From Scatophagus argus (lineage: Eukaryota > Chordata > Actinopteri > Scatophagidae): a DNA stretch of 64,000 bases. Below are positions 23,301 to 33,417 of the stretch, in pieces (position 1 is the stretch's first letter; each line of letters opens with the position of its first letter). The notes beneath the pieces are model-generated. The model was not told where the DNA came from. It searched no databases and worked only from the letters and a program-made list of their open reading frames with translations. The stretch covers positions 16,422,330 through 16,486,329 of the forward strand of contig NC_058497.1 in NCBI RefSeq assembly GCF_020382885.2. Reading direction: 5' to 3'. The translations under genes were made by a program, and so were the position numbers.

Positions 23301-26300
23301 AGTGGAGAGGAAGTGGAAGTGTGGTTGCAAACAAAATTCATCCTTACAAGCATACTTTGAAATATCCGACACACTGAGAACAAGGCACGACATCCACGCC
23401 CTGAATGTTTTTTATGAAGGGAGATCATGTGCAAGCATTTACTGCTCCATTAAATGGGACTTCTTTTAGGTCAACCAGCTGTTCTTGTCAGTCACATTGT
23501 ATTTAATCCTACTGCTGATGAATCTCTGTAGCCTGACTGGTGACCCTTGATGTCTTAACTCTTCTGTTGAAAAAAAGGATCCCACCCCTGAGGTTAAGTT
23601 CTGTTTTAGAACCCAATGGTATCAGTATTTGGATAGATGCAGCCATAAAGCAGTTGAAAAGCACACTGGAAAATTTAAAGACATGGCCAAGATGTATAAA
23701 ACACGGCAAACAACATCTTCTACTGCAGATCGAAAGCAGCAGAGGCAGATCTTGAAGCCTGTTTTCAGATCCAGGTTGTTTCTAAAGTTTTGTGTGTCTC
23801 AAATGCAGCATCACGGACCACGTTTGGATAAGTTTCTCTTTCCTGCTAATTTGATGGTTTCTGTAAGGAAACTGCATCTGCTGATAAACAAGGAAACCTC
23901 ATTCAAATATTTTGACACATGCATTTCAGACAAAATCTAGCTTAATGTTGAGTCATTTACAGCAGGAAACGGAGTTTAACTCAACATCGGTCTGGTTCCG
24001 TTTACTCCAGAAGAAAAGTTTGTGAAAGTAACTTCAGTAACTGTGTGTTAACAGACTGTTTGTACACTAAAATGCAATCTAAATGATAAGCAGTGTTTGT
24101 TTTCTTTGCCCTCAAGCTCTCCCTGCTCCTCTGATCGGGCCTCCCGGTCCAGCAGGTCCTGTCGGCCCCTCAGGTAAGAACACGAACTGTTTGCTTCTCA
24201 CAGGTGAGAAGGAAACTCTGCAGAATCTGATCATGTCCTCAGTCCAACACAGTTCATGATGTAGTTACATATTTACTTTGGCTATGATTTAGTTTTGATC
24301 TCTTAGATGGGTCCATCGCAACAGATGTGTGTAAATCCCAGTCAAGATCCCAAATTTCCCAAAAACGGGAAACATGTTATGCTAATGTGGCAGACGAGGC
24401 ACAAAGCACAATAAGATAAATTTTTTGGTTGATGTGATTATATTGAAACAAAGTATTTTACACTGGCACAACAGATACAAAATATAGATGTGACTTTGTT
24501 ATGCATAAACACTGATAAAAAACACTTAGGCAAACCATTGTGAATGTGTGTTTATTTGGTGAACCAGGACCATATAATTTCTGAATTAAATTAAACTGTG
24601 TTAAATTAACTGAATTGAATTTTGACATTGCGTAATAGACAGAGTTAAATTTAAACATTTTGACATCCATCCCCTCATGTGTGTTTTTTTTGTTTTTTTT
24701 GTTTTTTTTGGGGGGGGGGGGGTTGCCTGTGTGTGTGTGTTTTTATCATTACACTATAGGCCCTCCAGGACTCAGAGGACCTTCGGGGATACCAGGCCTA
24801 CCAGGACAAGATGTGAGTAACTGTACCTGCTGATCAATAAAACTATGAATATGATAAGCATCACTGGCATCTTTAATGTCTTCTGTTTTACTGTCATAAG
24901 GGGAAGGAAGGCCTCCAAGGCAAGCCGGGGAATCCTGGACCCAAAGGAGATCCAGGGGAAAGGGTGAGGCTGCTTTCACATTCGTCCTCATTATTAGATT
25001 AGCAGGCTGGCTGAACATATTTGAATCTGATGAACTATCAAAATGCCTTTTTGTTCTCCGGTTTGTAAATGGTCCTAGCTGTCATGCAACCTTAAACACA
25101 TTAAAGGTGAACAAGCTTTTCTTCAAAGACGCACTTCAAGCTGTGACTAATCCTCCCCTCTCTCTCCCTCTCCCTCTCTCTCTCTCTCTCTTTCGTCCAA
25201 GGCCAGGCCTCACTAATCAGGGCAGCCATGTCGGGTCCCCTCTTTCATCCGGCTCTCTAGTGGGCCTCTGTCTTTAAACCTGATCCCCTTCCTCTACTAG
25301 TGTGATTTAAGATTGGCGATCTGGTGAAGAGGCAGATTAGCACAGGGGATAAAGAATGCAAGAAATGTGTGTGCAAGTCTTAAATTATTTCTCTCTGTTC
25401 TCTCTCTCCACCAGGGGTCGCCAGGTGTTACAGGCGAGCAGGGTCTACCTGTAAGCATAAGGTTATTGTATTGCATAAAACACGAACACACACACACACA
25501 CAACACAGAGATAACAAGATCACTTTACTGCTTTCATAGGGAGCACCAGGGGCAAAAGGAGAGCCAGGAGAGGGCTTGAATGAGGTAAGAGACATCGGGA
25601 TCTTTTCCTCCTGGACTCATTTGAAAATGTTCTCCTAAATGAACATGCTGGTGTTGTTCAGGGGGAGGCCGTGCAGCAACTTAGGGAAGCTCTGAAGATC
25701 CTGGCTGAGAGAGTCCTGATCCTGGAGCACATGATTGGCATTCACGGTGAGGAGAAAAACAGAGATGGAGGAAAGCACTTTTCCAGGCCTCAGAATGATT
25801 TTGTTAAATGAGTACACGGGTTGACATTTTGAGGAAATATGTTTAATCGCTCTCCAGTAGATTGATGCCCCTCTCAATTTTGTCAGTTAAATTTGAGGCT
25901 ACAGCCAACAGCTGCAGTGAACTTAGCTTATTATGAAGACTGGAAACAGTAGGAAAAAGATAACCTGGCTCTGACAACATCCACCTAACGGCACCTCTAA
26001 CAGTCACTCACGTGTTACATCTCATATGTTTAATCTGTACAAAAACCAAAGCAGACAAACTGCAGTCTGCTGTGTGTGCTGGTCTGTGTCTTGGCTCTGA
26101 GCAGTTTCTAGGCCACCAGAAGGTTACTGCTCCCTGCCAAGAAATAGTCTAGCACATAAATGTTGTTTTTACTGTTCGGTTTTGGTACAGCTTGAACACA
26201 GGAGATAAAATGTGTTAATTTGTGAGCTCTAGTTGTCATGGTAGGAGGGTTTTGTTACCTTCGAGGCAGACTAGCAGTTTGGCCCTGTTTCCAGTCTGCG

Positions 26301-26616
26301 GTTTTATATTTATTTAATGAACAGACGAGAGCGATACCGTGCTTCTCATCTAACTCTGGTCCAGAAAGCAAATTTCCCAAAATGTCAAACTCTTCCTTTA
26401 AAACAATATTTGAAGAGGAGTTTGTTTGTTTTTGTTTTTTGTTTTTTTTACTGATAGTTTTTCTGTCTTTCCTGTCTTAACACAGACAACTCTGAAGGCT
26501 CTGGATTTGGCAGCATTTCAGACCCCTTGTCTTTCTCTGCCATTAAGATCAAGCGACTTCAGCCTGTTCAAACCTCTGCAGCACTGGAGGAAAGTCACAA
26601 ACGAGCTCCCCTTTAA
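9101..26616 (+). CDS. col26a1: Collagen type XXVI alpha 1 chain / EMI domain protein (complete, 14 coding exons)
   Basis: Exons: 9101-9273, 9501-9623, 10128-10231, 20835-20896, 21042-21168, 21661-21759 (or from 21655), 21905-22033, 24117-24173, 24760-24812, 24901-24963, 25415-25450, 25540-25584, 25662-25746, 26486-26616. All phases agree and give 428 or 430 aa; human COL26A1 is 441. It is a secreted matrix protein with a signal peptide (about 1-23), EMI domain (58-133), linker, collagen block 1 (200-254), a non-collagen interruption (255-279), collagen block 2 (280-354), a heptad-like helix containing REALKILAERVLILEHMIG, and a short variable tail. CRWPGPC and ECMNCT favour COL26A1 over the paralogue EMID1. 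The start is the first ATG before a hydrophobic signal. Intron 3 is 10.6 kb and repeat-rich. Confidence 0.95.
10966..11219 (-). repeat. tRNA-derived SINE, copy 1
   Basis: A 254-bp unit that occurs again at 51396-51649 with 7 substitutions and no indels by eye. Read on the minus strand it has an A-box-like TGGATCAGCGG (11209-11199) and a perfect B box GGTTCGATTCC (11165-11155), about 33 bases apart as in tRNA promoters, near its 5' end. The plus-strand reading frame across it is an artefact. No clear target site duplication was found by eye. The named family is not assigned. Confidence 0.85.
12066..12121. repeat. (AGAAG)n microsatellite
   Basis: Eleven or so tandem AGAAG units form a purine-only tract in col26a1 intron 3. 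The minus-strand LLFSS-type reading frame through it is a repeat artefact. Confidence 0.95.
12622..13061. repeat. Palindromic MITE-like element, copy 1
   Basis: The left end reads TTTGACATTTTGGGA..., and the right end carries the inverted counterpart with CTTGGCAAGAAAGC. Internal marks are GTTAGATGAGAA, TAAATATGAAGCTAA and TTAGCTTAGCT, and the right half mirrors them (GTGCTAAGCTAAGG, TGGTATCAGTCTTC). Related copies are at 25819-26402 and 27526-28362. The pattern fits a widespread non-autonomous fish repeat with long inverted halves. No transposase was found. Confidence 0.7.
13534..13553. repeat. Short interstitial telomere-like run
   Basis: Three tandem CCCTAA units plus CC, with a single TTTAGGGTT about 30 bases downstream in opposite orientation. 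It is too short to be a fusion relic and may be chance or a repair-derived insertion. Confidence 0.8.
13640..13935 (-). repeat. Degraded interspersed repeat (same type as 46795-47125)
   Basis: The right end, AAAATAATCAGCATCACCG then ATTGATTGCAGCCCC, resembles the reverse of a common teleost repeat whose ends carry AATAATTAGT and ATTAATCG-like motifs. The left part (GATGACTGATTAAAATTTAG) is only loosely similar. Family not named. Confidence 0.4.
17960..17999. repeat. Compound poly(C)-(CA)n microsatellite
   Basis: A run of about 17 C followed by about 11 CA units and then CCA/CCN repeats. It is likely unstable and prone to sequencing error; the lengths should be treated as approximate. Confidence 0.95.
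19690..20080. repeat. Interspersed MITE-like repeat, unnamed
   Basis: It contains TAGCAGCCAGCTGGAGAACA, TTTAGCAGCTAAAAAGCCAG and a GGAGTTGGTGGAGACCAAAA segment, a set of motifs I recognise as recurring in teleost repeats of the non-autonomous DNA type. It has no coding potential. Borders are approximate. Confidence 0.45.
20226..20311. repeat. (AT)n and (GT)n microsatellites
   Basis: A short TA run (about 20226-20242) is followed by about 16 GT units (20280-20311). Another (GT)n run is at about 20474-20497. All lie in col26a1 intron 3, within 600 bases of exon 4. Confidence 0.95.
20835..21168 (+). other. col26a1: col26a1 exons 4-5: ECMNCT segment and linker
   Basis: Exon 4 (20835-20896) encodes ECMNCTSFTDMNRRINAIESK, matching the COL26A1 segment after the EMI domain. 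Exon 5 (21042-21168) encodes IILLEEGRLF and a Pro/Ser-rich linker. The exon-5 donor, GAG|GTGTCG, is weak, but the phase and the downstream collagen frame support it. Confidence 0.9.
21655..22033 (+). other. col26a1: col26a1 exons 6-7: collagen block 1
   Basis: Exon 6 starts at 21661, or at 21655 if the upstream AG is used; the 6-base difference would insert Gly-Pro and keeps frame. Exons 6 and 7 encode uninterrupted Gly-X-Y triplets from GPPGPIGPPGPPG to GPPGPPGPPG. Exon 7 then ends the helix with a charged HSSRVQERGDVFHVDNQ segment. Confidence 0.93.
24117..25584 (+). other. col26a1: col26a1 exons 8-12: collagen block 2
   Basis: Five short exons (57, 53, 63, 36 and 45 bases). From exon 10 onward they start on Gly codons and are multiples of 9, the classical fibrillar-collagen exon design. 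They encode LIGPPGPAGPVGPS through GAPGAKGEPGEG without a break in the Gly-X-Y register. Confidence 0.93.
24684..24722. repeat. col26a1: T-rich then poly(G) tract before col26a1 exon 9
   Basis: Three T runs separated by single G are followed by 13 G, ending 37 bases before the exon-9 acceptor. It replaces the usual polypyrimidine environment, so it may weaken splicing. Homopolymer length is uncertain. Confidence 0.9.
25662..26616 (+). other. col26a1: col26a1 exons 13-14: C-terminal helix and tail
   Basis: Exon 13 encodes an amphipathic Leu/Ile-rich helix, near-identical to the human COL26A1 end (LREALKILAERVLILEHMIG), a likely trimerisation element. Exon 14 encodes a short, low-similarity 43-residue tail ending ...RAPL and a TAA stop at 26614-26616. 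Confidence 0.93.
25819..26402. repeat. Palindromic MITE-like element, copy 2
   Basis: The left end TTGACATTTTGAGGAAATATG and right end CCCAAAATGTCAAACTCTTCC are inverted. Internal inverted halves are recognisable (GAGGCTACAGCCAACAG, CTGGAAACAG; CTGTTTCCAGTCTGCGG, CGATACC). It lies wholly in the last col26a1 intron, ending 83 bases before exon 14. No transposase. Confidence 0.75.
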
Positions 26617-28770
26617 GAGTGTAGCCTTATTTGTATTTGTACGTATGTGTATTATTGTGATGGATGTGGCAGAATTGTTGTTTATCGTGTTTCTCATACC
26701 TTTATTATTACAGTTTGTTTGCCTATTATTGTCCTTTTTGTTGTTATAAAAGAGTACTGATGTTAAAACTAAGCTCTTCGCAGACATGAGATGTTGAGCA
26801 TTTCACCCATATGAACAGCTTTTTTGAGCCTTTTTGACCCTGTTGCTGCATGATCCGACTTAACCTTCGCAGCAGCACTTCTACAATGTTCTACAATGAA
26901 ATATAATCTCATAAAGTGTTATGAAGGTTTTGGCATCTTTCTTTCCTGGGATAAAAGACTGCCTAGTAAACACATCAGTTTCCTTGGCTGATGTTGCAAA
27001 GCTCCTCAGGCTGTGATGTGAGTTCCCGAGAGCTCGACCCAAAATATACTGTTTAGTGTCAAACACATTTTTGGAAGGACCTCGGGGGTTCATCTCCTGT
27101 TGGCCTGTCAAACATATTTCTTCCTTTCTCTTCTTTTTGTCTCTCTCTCTCTCTCTGGTTGCTCTACCTTGTTAAAACTGAGGTAAGACATGACAAGATG
27201 CCAAGAATATCTGCTTAAAATAAAGTTAGGTGAAATGAATAGCATCTGGAGAGCACACATCTGGAAAGCAAAAGGAAGAGATACTGAAACAGATGAGTTT
27301 TGTACTGGTAATCGTAAACCCTGATTGGCTTCAGTGTACCTTCACATGACTGGCTGATGGAGCAGTAAACCTGACAGGATTACACTCACTTCTTCACAGA
27401 TTTGTTTTCAACCTGATATGATTATAGTATAATGAGTCTCTGGGAGACCAAGCCTGTTTGTCTCTGAATATGTCTGGTGCAATTTTTTGTTTTCTCCGTT
27501 ACAAGCTTTATATTCAACAGAAACAGTTTGGCAATTTTTGAGATATAAGCTTATTCACTTTCTTGCCAAGATTTAGATGAGAAGATCAATACCAGAGCCC
27601 GCAGCTTAGGTTAGCACAGACTGAAGACAGCTAGCTTAGCTCTCTCCGAAGATAAAGAATGAAGATTTCTCTTATCAACAATTGCATGTTGATGGTGACA
27701 ATACAGCTGCATTCGCATCTTGTTGTTCAGACCAAAATTAGGCCCAACTGAGTGGGAACAACTGTTTGAAAGAACTACAGCAACAAACCATTGGAAAAAT
27801 GGTTGAGATGCTTCCATCTTTAGATGCCATTAGACCAAAACACCATCCAGTATTAACACTAGTACACCAATTTATCTATTTTAAAAGGAGCTCTGCACTA
27901 TCAATGTGTGTATTTGGTATCACTTATTGATGAACTGCCTAAAATGTTAATGTGAGAAAACAAGCTAATTTAGGATATAGTTACCTGTGATTACAAGTTT
28001 AATCCTTTTTGGTAATCCTTTTTGAATAGTGGATGAAGATGGTTTTTCTTCCTGTTTTACTGACACCACAACATGACTGCCAACACAAAGTCTGCCACAT
28101 CACCCGCCACAAACCCACAGCCATATTTACACAGTATGACCTAAACAAACAACCTATGACATATTAATAAATTGAGTTCTTTCAGCTTAGGACAGAGCCA
28201 AGCTAGCTGTTTCCTGTCTTTGTGCTAAGTGAAGCTAATCAGCCGCTAGCGGTAGGTTTACTTTTATCCTACGGACATGAGATTGGTATCGATTTCCTCT
28301 TCTGACTCACAGCAAGATAGCAGATCAGTATGTTTCCGAAAATGTCAAGCTTGTTCTTTTACCGTACTGAGCAGAGGAGAGATGGACCTGTCTGTATCTG
28401 TCGTTCAGACTCTGATTAGTCATCACATGCTCCAGAATGTTGAGCCTACTGATGAAAGCCTACCATTTAAATACAACCTTTTTGTTGTGTCTTGTGCATG
28501 TGTCATTATCTTTTATAGGAAACAACATTCAGGTGTGCTTTGTTGTTTAATTTGTGGGACATTATGCTCAGTGGATATTTAACGGTGTTGATTACTTAAG
28601 TAAGATTAAACTCACAACAACAAAGTGATTAATTTCGTAGAGTCATCAGTTTATTGCACATAATTCCAGCACAACACAGCGAGGCAAGACTATTTACAGA
28701 CAGGAGCTTTGCTGCTGCTCCTCTTCTTCCTCTTTTTTGTCCCATTCATCTCTTTCTTCTTCTCCTCCTT
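26617..28770. other. col26a1 3'UTR and spacer to myl10
   Basis: The 3'UTR follows the stop; AATAAA at 27219-27224 is a candidate poly(A) signal. The spacer then holds MITE-like copy 3 (27526-28362). No exon was recognised. Reading frames here are noise. Confidence 0.55.
27526..28362. repeat. Palindromic MITE-like element, copy 3
   Basis: The left half has GAGATATAAGCTTATTC, CTTGCCAAG and GATGAGAAGATCAATACCAG. The right half has the mirror motifs TGTGCTAAGTGAAGC, GAGATTGGTATCGAT and CCGAAAATGTCAAGCTTG. It is longer than copy 2, so it may hold an insertion or an extra middle. Borders approximate. Confidence 0.65.
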
Positions 28771-31568
28771 TTACTCCTGCCCTTTGTCCTCTCCGTGGGT
28801 GATCACATAACACAAGTTCTTGCGGTGAAGGTTAACAGCGACATCCAGAGGAAAGTTTGCAAATATCTGATTTACCTGTAGGCAACCAGGTAGAAGGTTT
28901 ATTTGCACTTTTCTTCTTTTCAAATCCACAGCTCTTGTGATGAGGAGAGCTGTCAGGTTTGCAGGAAGGGATCACACATGCTATTGCATCTACAGACAAA
29001 TACAGGGCTGGCTTTTGCCATTCAATTAGCTCATCAGAACGGGGAGATAAGTGTGGTTATGTATCATTGTCATATATTCCACTCTGGCCTCTTTGTGCAC
29101 TCTTTCATCTATGCTTTGCCTGCCTGTTTCTGTCTTCCTCCTGATGTACCACCACCACCTCCTCCTCCTCCTCCTCCTCCTGTTTCTCTCTTGTTTTTCC
29201 TGTCTACTGAACAGAGACATGTTGATATGAGGCCCGCTTGCACGGCCACAAGGGAACAAGTCTCTGGTGCTTTTGATCAGCTGCAAGATCAGACATGTCC
29301 ACAGCTCCCCCGTGTACACTCCAGTGACTGATCATGCAGTATAATGGGCAGGCACAGACAACCAAAGATGCACACCCACACATGTTCTCTCTGTAGATCA
29401 TATAAGCATGGACACACACACACACACACACCCAATGCAGAGGGCCTGGGGTCCATGTGTTGGCTCTACTCACAGTGGGGTGGCTTGTTTGCTGGACACA
29501 AGGGAGTGAGAGAGAGATGGTGTGTGTGATTTCCCCTCTCTTGCCCCCTTTTTTTTGCCTTTGACAGTAAGATGGATGATTGCAATCACAGGAGCCATCA
29601 GTGAGACAGAGTGGAGGTCTATGGGGCAGTGAGACACAGCCATGGGAAACCAGCCGTCAGATTACTGCACCACGCTGCCATGGGAACACTGTGCTGTTTA
29701 TTTGTCTAGGGGTTTTGTTGTTTCATATGCATTTTTCTCTCTCTTTTCCCCCTCCTCTGTGTGGCCTTTTGATGTGCAGAACATGAAAGCTTCCTCATAA
29801 AATATGTGTAGGCCGAGCGAGAGGGACAGAGAAGGAGACTGTTTACGTTTCACAACATAGTAAGCCTACTGAAAGTCAATATGTCTCCTCAAACCAGTAC
29901 AAATGTGACAGACTTCATAGTGATTAGACTGGTCTCTTTGATCCCATGAGAGAATGAGAGGCAGACTTTTCACTCCCCAGTCAACGGATGTTTTTAAGAG
30001 AAACATCTGTTGCTGTACAAATGAGATTACTGTGTCTCTAGCCAGGGGCCATGTAGGTTATGAATGGCACTGTTACTGAAGAGGGTGTCTGGAAGAGAGC
30101 TGAGAAGGATCTTTGTAATAAGCCGTAGCTGGTAGTTAAAGCGTTTAAATCAAATTAAATTGCCACAGACTCTGGGTATTCATCAAAGCTCACCTTCAGC
30201 TTGTTCAACAGTATCACCACTGCTTGTACCGTTGAATCACATATCTCATATTGATACATCCAATATTTCACCTTGTTGCCAAGCAACAACTCACCTCATC
30301 CTCTGTAAACTTGTCAGCCTGTGACACGAGGTGATATTTTATCCTGCAAGAGGGGAATGGGAATAAAGAATTACTGTTTCCAACTCTTTGACTTTGAATT
30401 AACTGCGATCTGTATTTCACAGAACAAGATATGCATTATCTGCATGCTGGAACTTTGTTAATGATTTATGCTTTTTGTACTGTGCAAACTGATTCATATT
30501 TATCTGAGTGATGAATTCCTCTGAGTCATTTCTGCCGTATGTGTGCAGAACTGTGATTAAAATCACACACTCACTCCTGCTCCATGAGGACTCCTGTTTC
30601 TTCTGGATCAAAGACCTTGAAGGCGTTGATTCTTCTCTGGTTCACTTCCTGACAAAACACGGGTAAAACTGTGAGTAACAACTGCTCATCTGTGTAGACA
30701 TGATGCACACTGCACCGGCTTGCAATTCAATTGATACTTTATGAATAAATACTGGCGTCCTTTTGTTTTATTAGCCAGTTATGTTGGTATATATATTGGT
30801 GCCTATATGTTGGTGCCGTTGTGTGTTTATGCAGTTTCTTTTCAAGTTTTCTTACAGCCCTGACTCAAAATAAGCATAAATAAATGATCAAATTCACTTA
30901 AACAATAACACAAACCAAACTAAAACAAATAGTTTTAGATTAGGGTTGCCATGTTTCAGTAACAGTAAAGAACAAGTGTTAGATACTATGTGTCTATTAT
31001 CAATTTCCATTTTTACGTCATGTTATTTTGTTTATCCTGCAAAACTGAAAGCCAATTAAAAATCATAATAATATTTCTGGTAAGCAAAAGAAAAGTAAAG
31101 TGAAAATAAGTAGTAGAAAATGCAAGTTGCACAATCATGGCAACCTTTTGTGCTGGCTGGTTGTTGTGCTTTTTCCTGAATGGTCCATCATTATCTCATC
31201 TCATGAAAAATTTCACCAGTGAAAGAGTATTTGGTGGACATAAATGCAAAATGAGTCTGATGAGTGAGTAAATAGTACTCTAAGCAGCAAAGGTGTAGCT
31301 CAGGTTGCTTTTATCAATGACACCATCTCCGCTCTGGTCCATGATTGTGCCTGTGGAGACCGTAGAGCAGAGAACAGTTACACAGGTTACCAGAGGAGGC
31401 AGTACAGGTCAGGAACAGAGATGAAATTCCACATGCAGTGTGCACACAGATACTGTAGCTTCCCCACAGCATCTGTCCTCTAAACTCTTTGAACTCCTGG
31501 ATCTGATTCTGTTCAAACAAAGCAGTGATTTTGGAGCCTCCGGCCTCCTTCTTCTTGTCCTTTTTGCG
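28771..31568 (-). pseudogene. myl10: Myosin regulatory light chain, myl10-like, partly decayed
   Basis: Minus-strand light-chain homology in family order. (a) 31568-31485: KKKEAGGSKITALFEQNQIQEFKE. (b) 31350-31283: TIMDQSGDGVIDKSNLSYTFAA, then TAG at 31282-31280. (c) 30648-30574/5: EVNQRRINAFKVFDPEETGVLMEQ. (d) 30343-30295: EIKYHLVSQADKFTEDE. (e) 28875-28771: VNQIFANFPLDV...LCYVITHGEDK with a TAA stop. Exons c-e have good splice sites, the usual 74- and 49-base sizes and agreeing phases, and resemble MYL10 (NLCYVITHGE). The 5' half is damaged: block a has no GT donor after EFKE, block b lost a Phe codon and meets an early stop, and the usual 105-base exon before c (the KEAPGPINFTVFL region) was not found. 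EF-hand loop position 12 is Asn instead of Asp. Functional alternative forms cannot be excluded. Confidence 0.75.
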
Positions 31569-31640
31569 TGTTTGTAACAGAACAGACACAACCGATGAGA
31601 GATGAGGTCCATGGCGGTTCCCTTGAGTCAGACCAACCAT

Positions 31641-33417
31641 GGTGGGAACAATCTGCAGTTAGCAGAGATGCAAAAAACATGTTGCAACTGTGCATCAAGA
31701 AAGCTGGGGATGGCTAAGGTTTTCCTCAATTTACTAGTCCTCACAGTCTGATCCTGATTAAATACTACACAATACTCAGTATCAGTAATTCATTGCTGCA
31801 TTAAAATTGAGACACAATATTTTAATTTCTAAGTCTTCTTTGCGGTCCAGGAGCTCTTAAGAAATGATAAAAGAAGTGTTTTAACTTTATATACTACTGA
31901 GTCAACTGTCCAGCATGCTGTACATTCTTTCCGTAACAAAAAGGTTTGGTGTGCCATTTGGAAGATACTTTGAATGAGGACATATGGAGAGAAGCTTCGG
32001 GACTGTGGGTCTATATTTGAAAGCACAGTGAATATGATTTTACTCTCAGTAACCAGATATGCTAATAATTCCCTCGTGTGCATGAATGGGATTATGACAG
32101 GGATGTGAGGTCTGGCTGTTCTGGCCGTCTGAAAGCATTATTGCTGATAGACGTCAGCGGTTTCAACAGCTGTTAAGGCATCAGCTCATTATGGAGAGCA
32201 ACATTACTCGCTGTGCCTGCAGGAAATGTCTCATTTGACAACGTAAAGTGTTAATTCTGTGTCAGGGCACTAACACTGAGGTGTAAATTTAAATGATCCA
32301 CATCGCAGCTTCTGATTCCTATCAAGTGACTCCTGAAGCCTTTTTTTCTGAAAACAGGCAAGCATGTTCATCTCCTCCTTCTTTCTGCCTTGCTGATACA
32401 GCCTGAACTACATTGCATCGCTGCAAACACATGGTGAAACACTTGTGGACATGTGGGGCTATAAAGCTGCTTCACTCTGTAACAAGTTATGACAGAGGTA
32501 TGATCAGCACTAAAAAAAAGACAAGGTTTGGTGCTTAACAACACCTTTAAGGTCATTCTGTTAGACCGCTGACTGGGAACGACGTTGCAATCAACCAGCC
32601 AGTGATGTGCAGACGGAAAGCAAGGGCTCAAATGGGTGTTTTTAGAATGTGTGGCCTGCAGTGACACAATCATCAAACATGAATGGCATTGATAGTAGAT
32701 AAGATCCAGGGATGCTATGATTGACATGATTAAGTGCTCAGACACACAATTAAGTGACACACAAACAGGCAAGTGTACTTTCTGCAGACAGTCTCTATAT
32801 TACCTTTAAATACACAAGCACACCAGCATATACACTCACACACTCCCTCTATACACATTCATTAGGCTACCTGTGCTTGCTTTCCATTTCAGGACAGCGT
32901 AAGAGCCACTTTGCAAGAATGTGAACTTTGCATGAGATGGATAATGGGCCAGTTTTTAATCATCTTGATCATTTATCAGTAAGTTGTATTGTTGCTCCAG
33001 GAAGATTTTGATGCAGTTGACACAATAAATGTTGGCCTAGAAACACTGTTTTGTATAATGTATCATCTCACACAACTACTCCCTCTAAAAGTTGATTTTC
33101 TTGTTCTAATGCAATTGGCTGAAACGCTCTTAATACGGGACCTAAAAACAGAGGCTGTCTATGTGAATGTGAAGCCTTTTGTGGCAAAAGTGTGATTTTG
33201 GGTGCAATAAATCCAACTTGACTCTGCAGAAAATATAAAAGTATAAATGTACAATGACACAGTATGGAAAGAGACTCCATATGAATTAAATAAAATTAAC
33301 AGTTGATAAACAGATTTCTGTGAACACTGAAAGATGATTGTCTTTAGGTGGAGTCTGGTTCCAAATGATCTCTTGTGTCTCCAATCAGTTCAGATGCTTT
33401 TGGTGAGGCAGCATCTT
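31641..33417. other. Spacer between myl10 and the fucosyltransferase
   Basis: AT-rich sequence with no recognised exon. A myl10 first exon could lie here but none was identified. The right end holds the fucosyltransferase 3'UTR. Confidence 0.45.

Noticed and set aside
23629-23940. 103-codon frame in col26a1 intron 7
   Set aside because: No recognised family, no splice or codon pattern, and col26a1 phases pass over it.
29026-29331. Frames with poly-Pro or poly-Arg near 29.15 kb
   Set aside because: They come from a (CCT)n tract inside the myl10 intron.
31081-31200. Possible missing myl10 exon 4 (a DEIMMD-like peptide on the minus strand)
   Set aside because: Similarity to the family is limited to a few residues, with no KEAPGPINF or VFLTMFG core.
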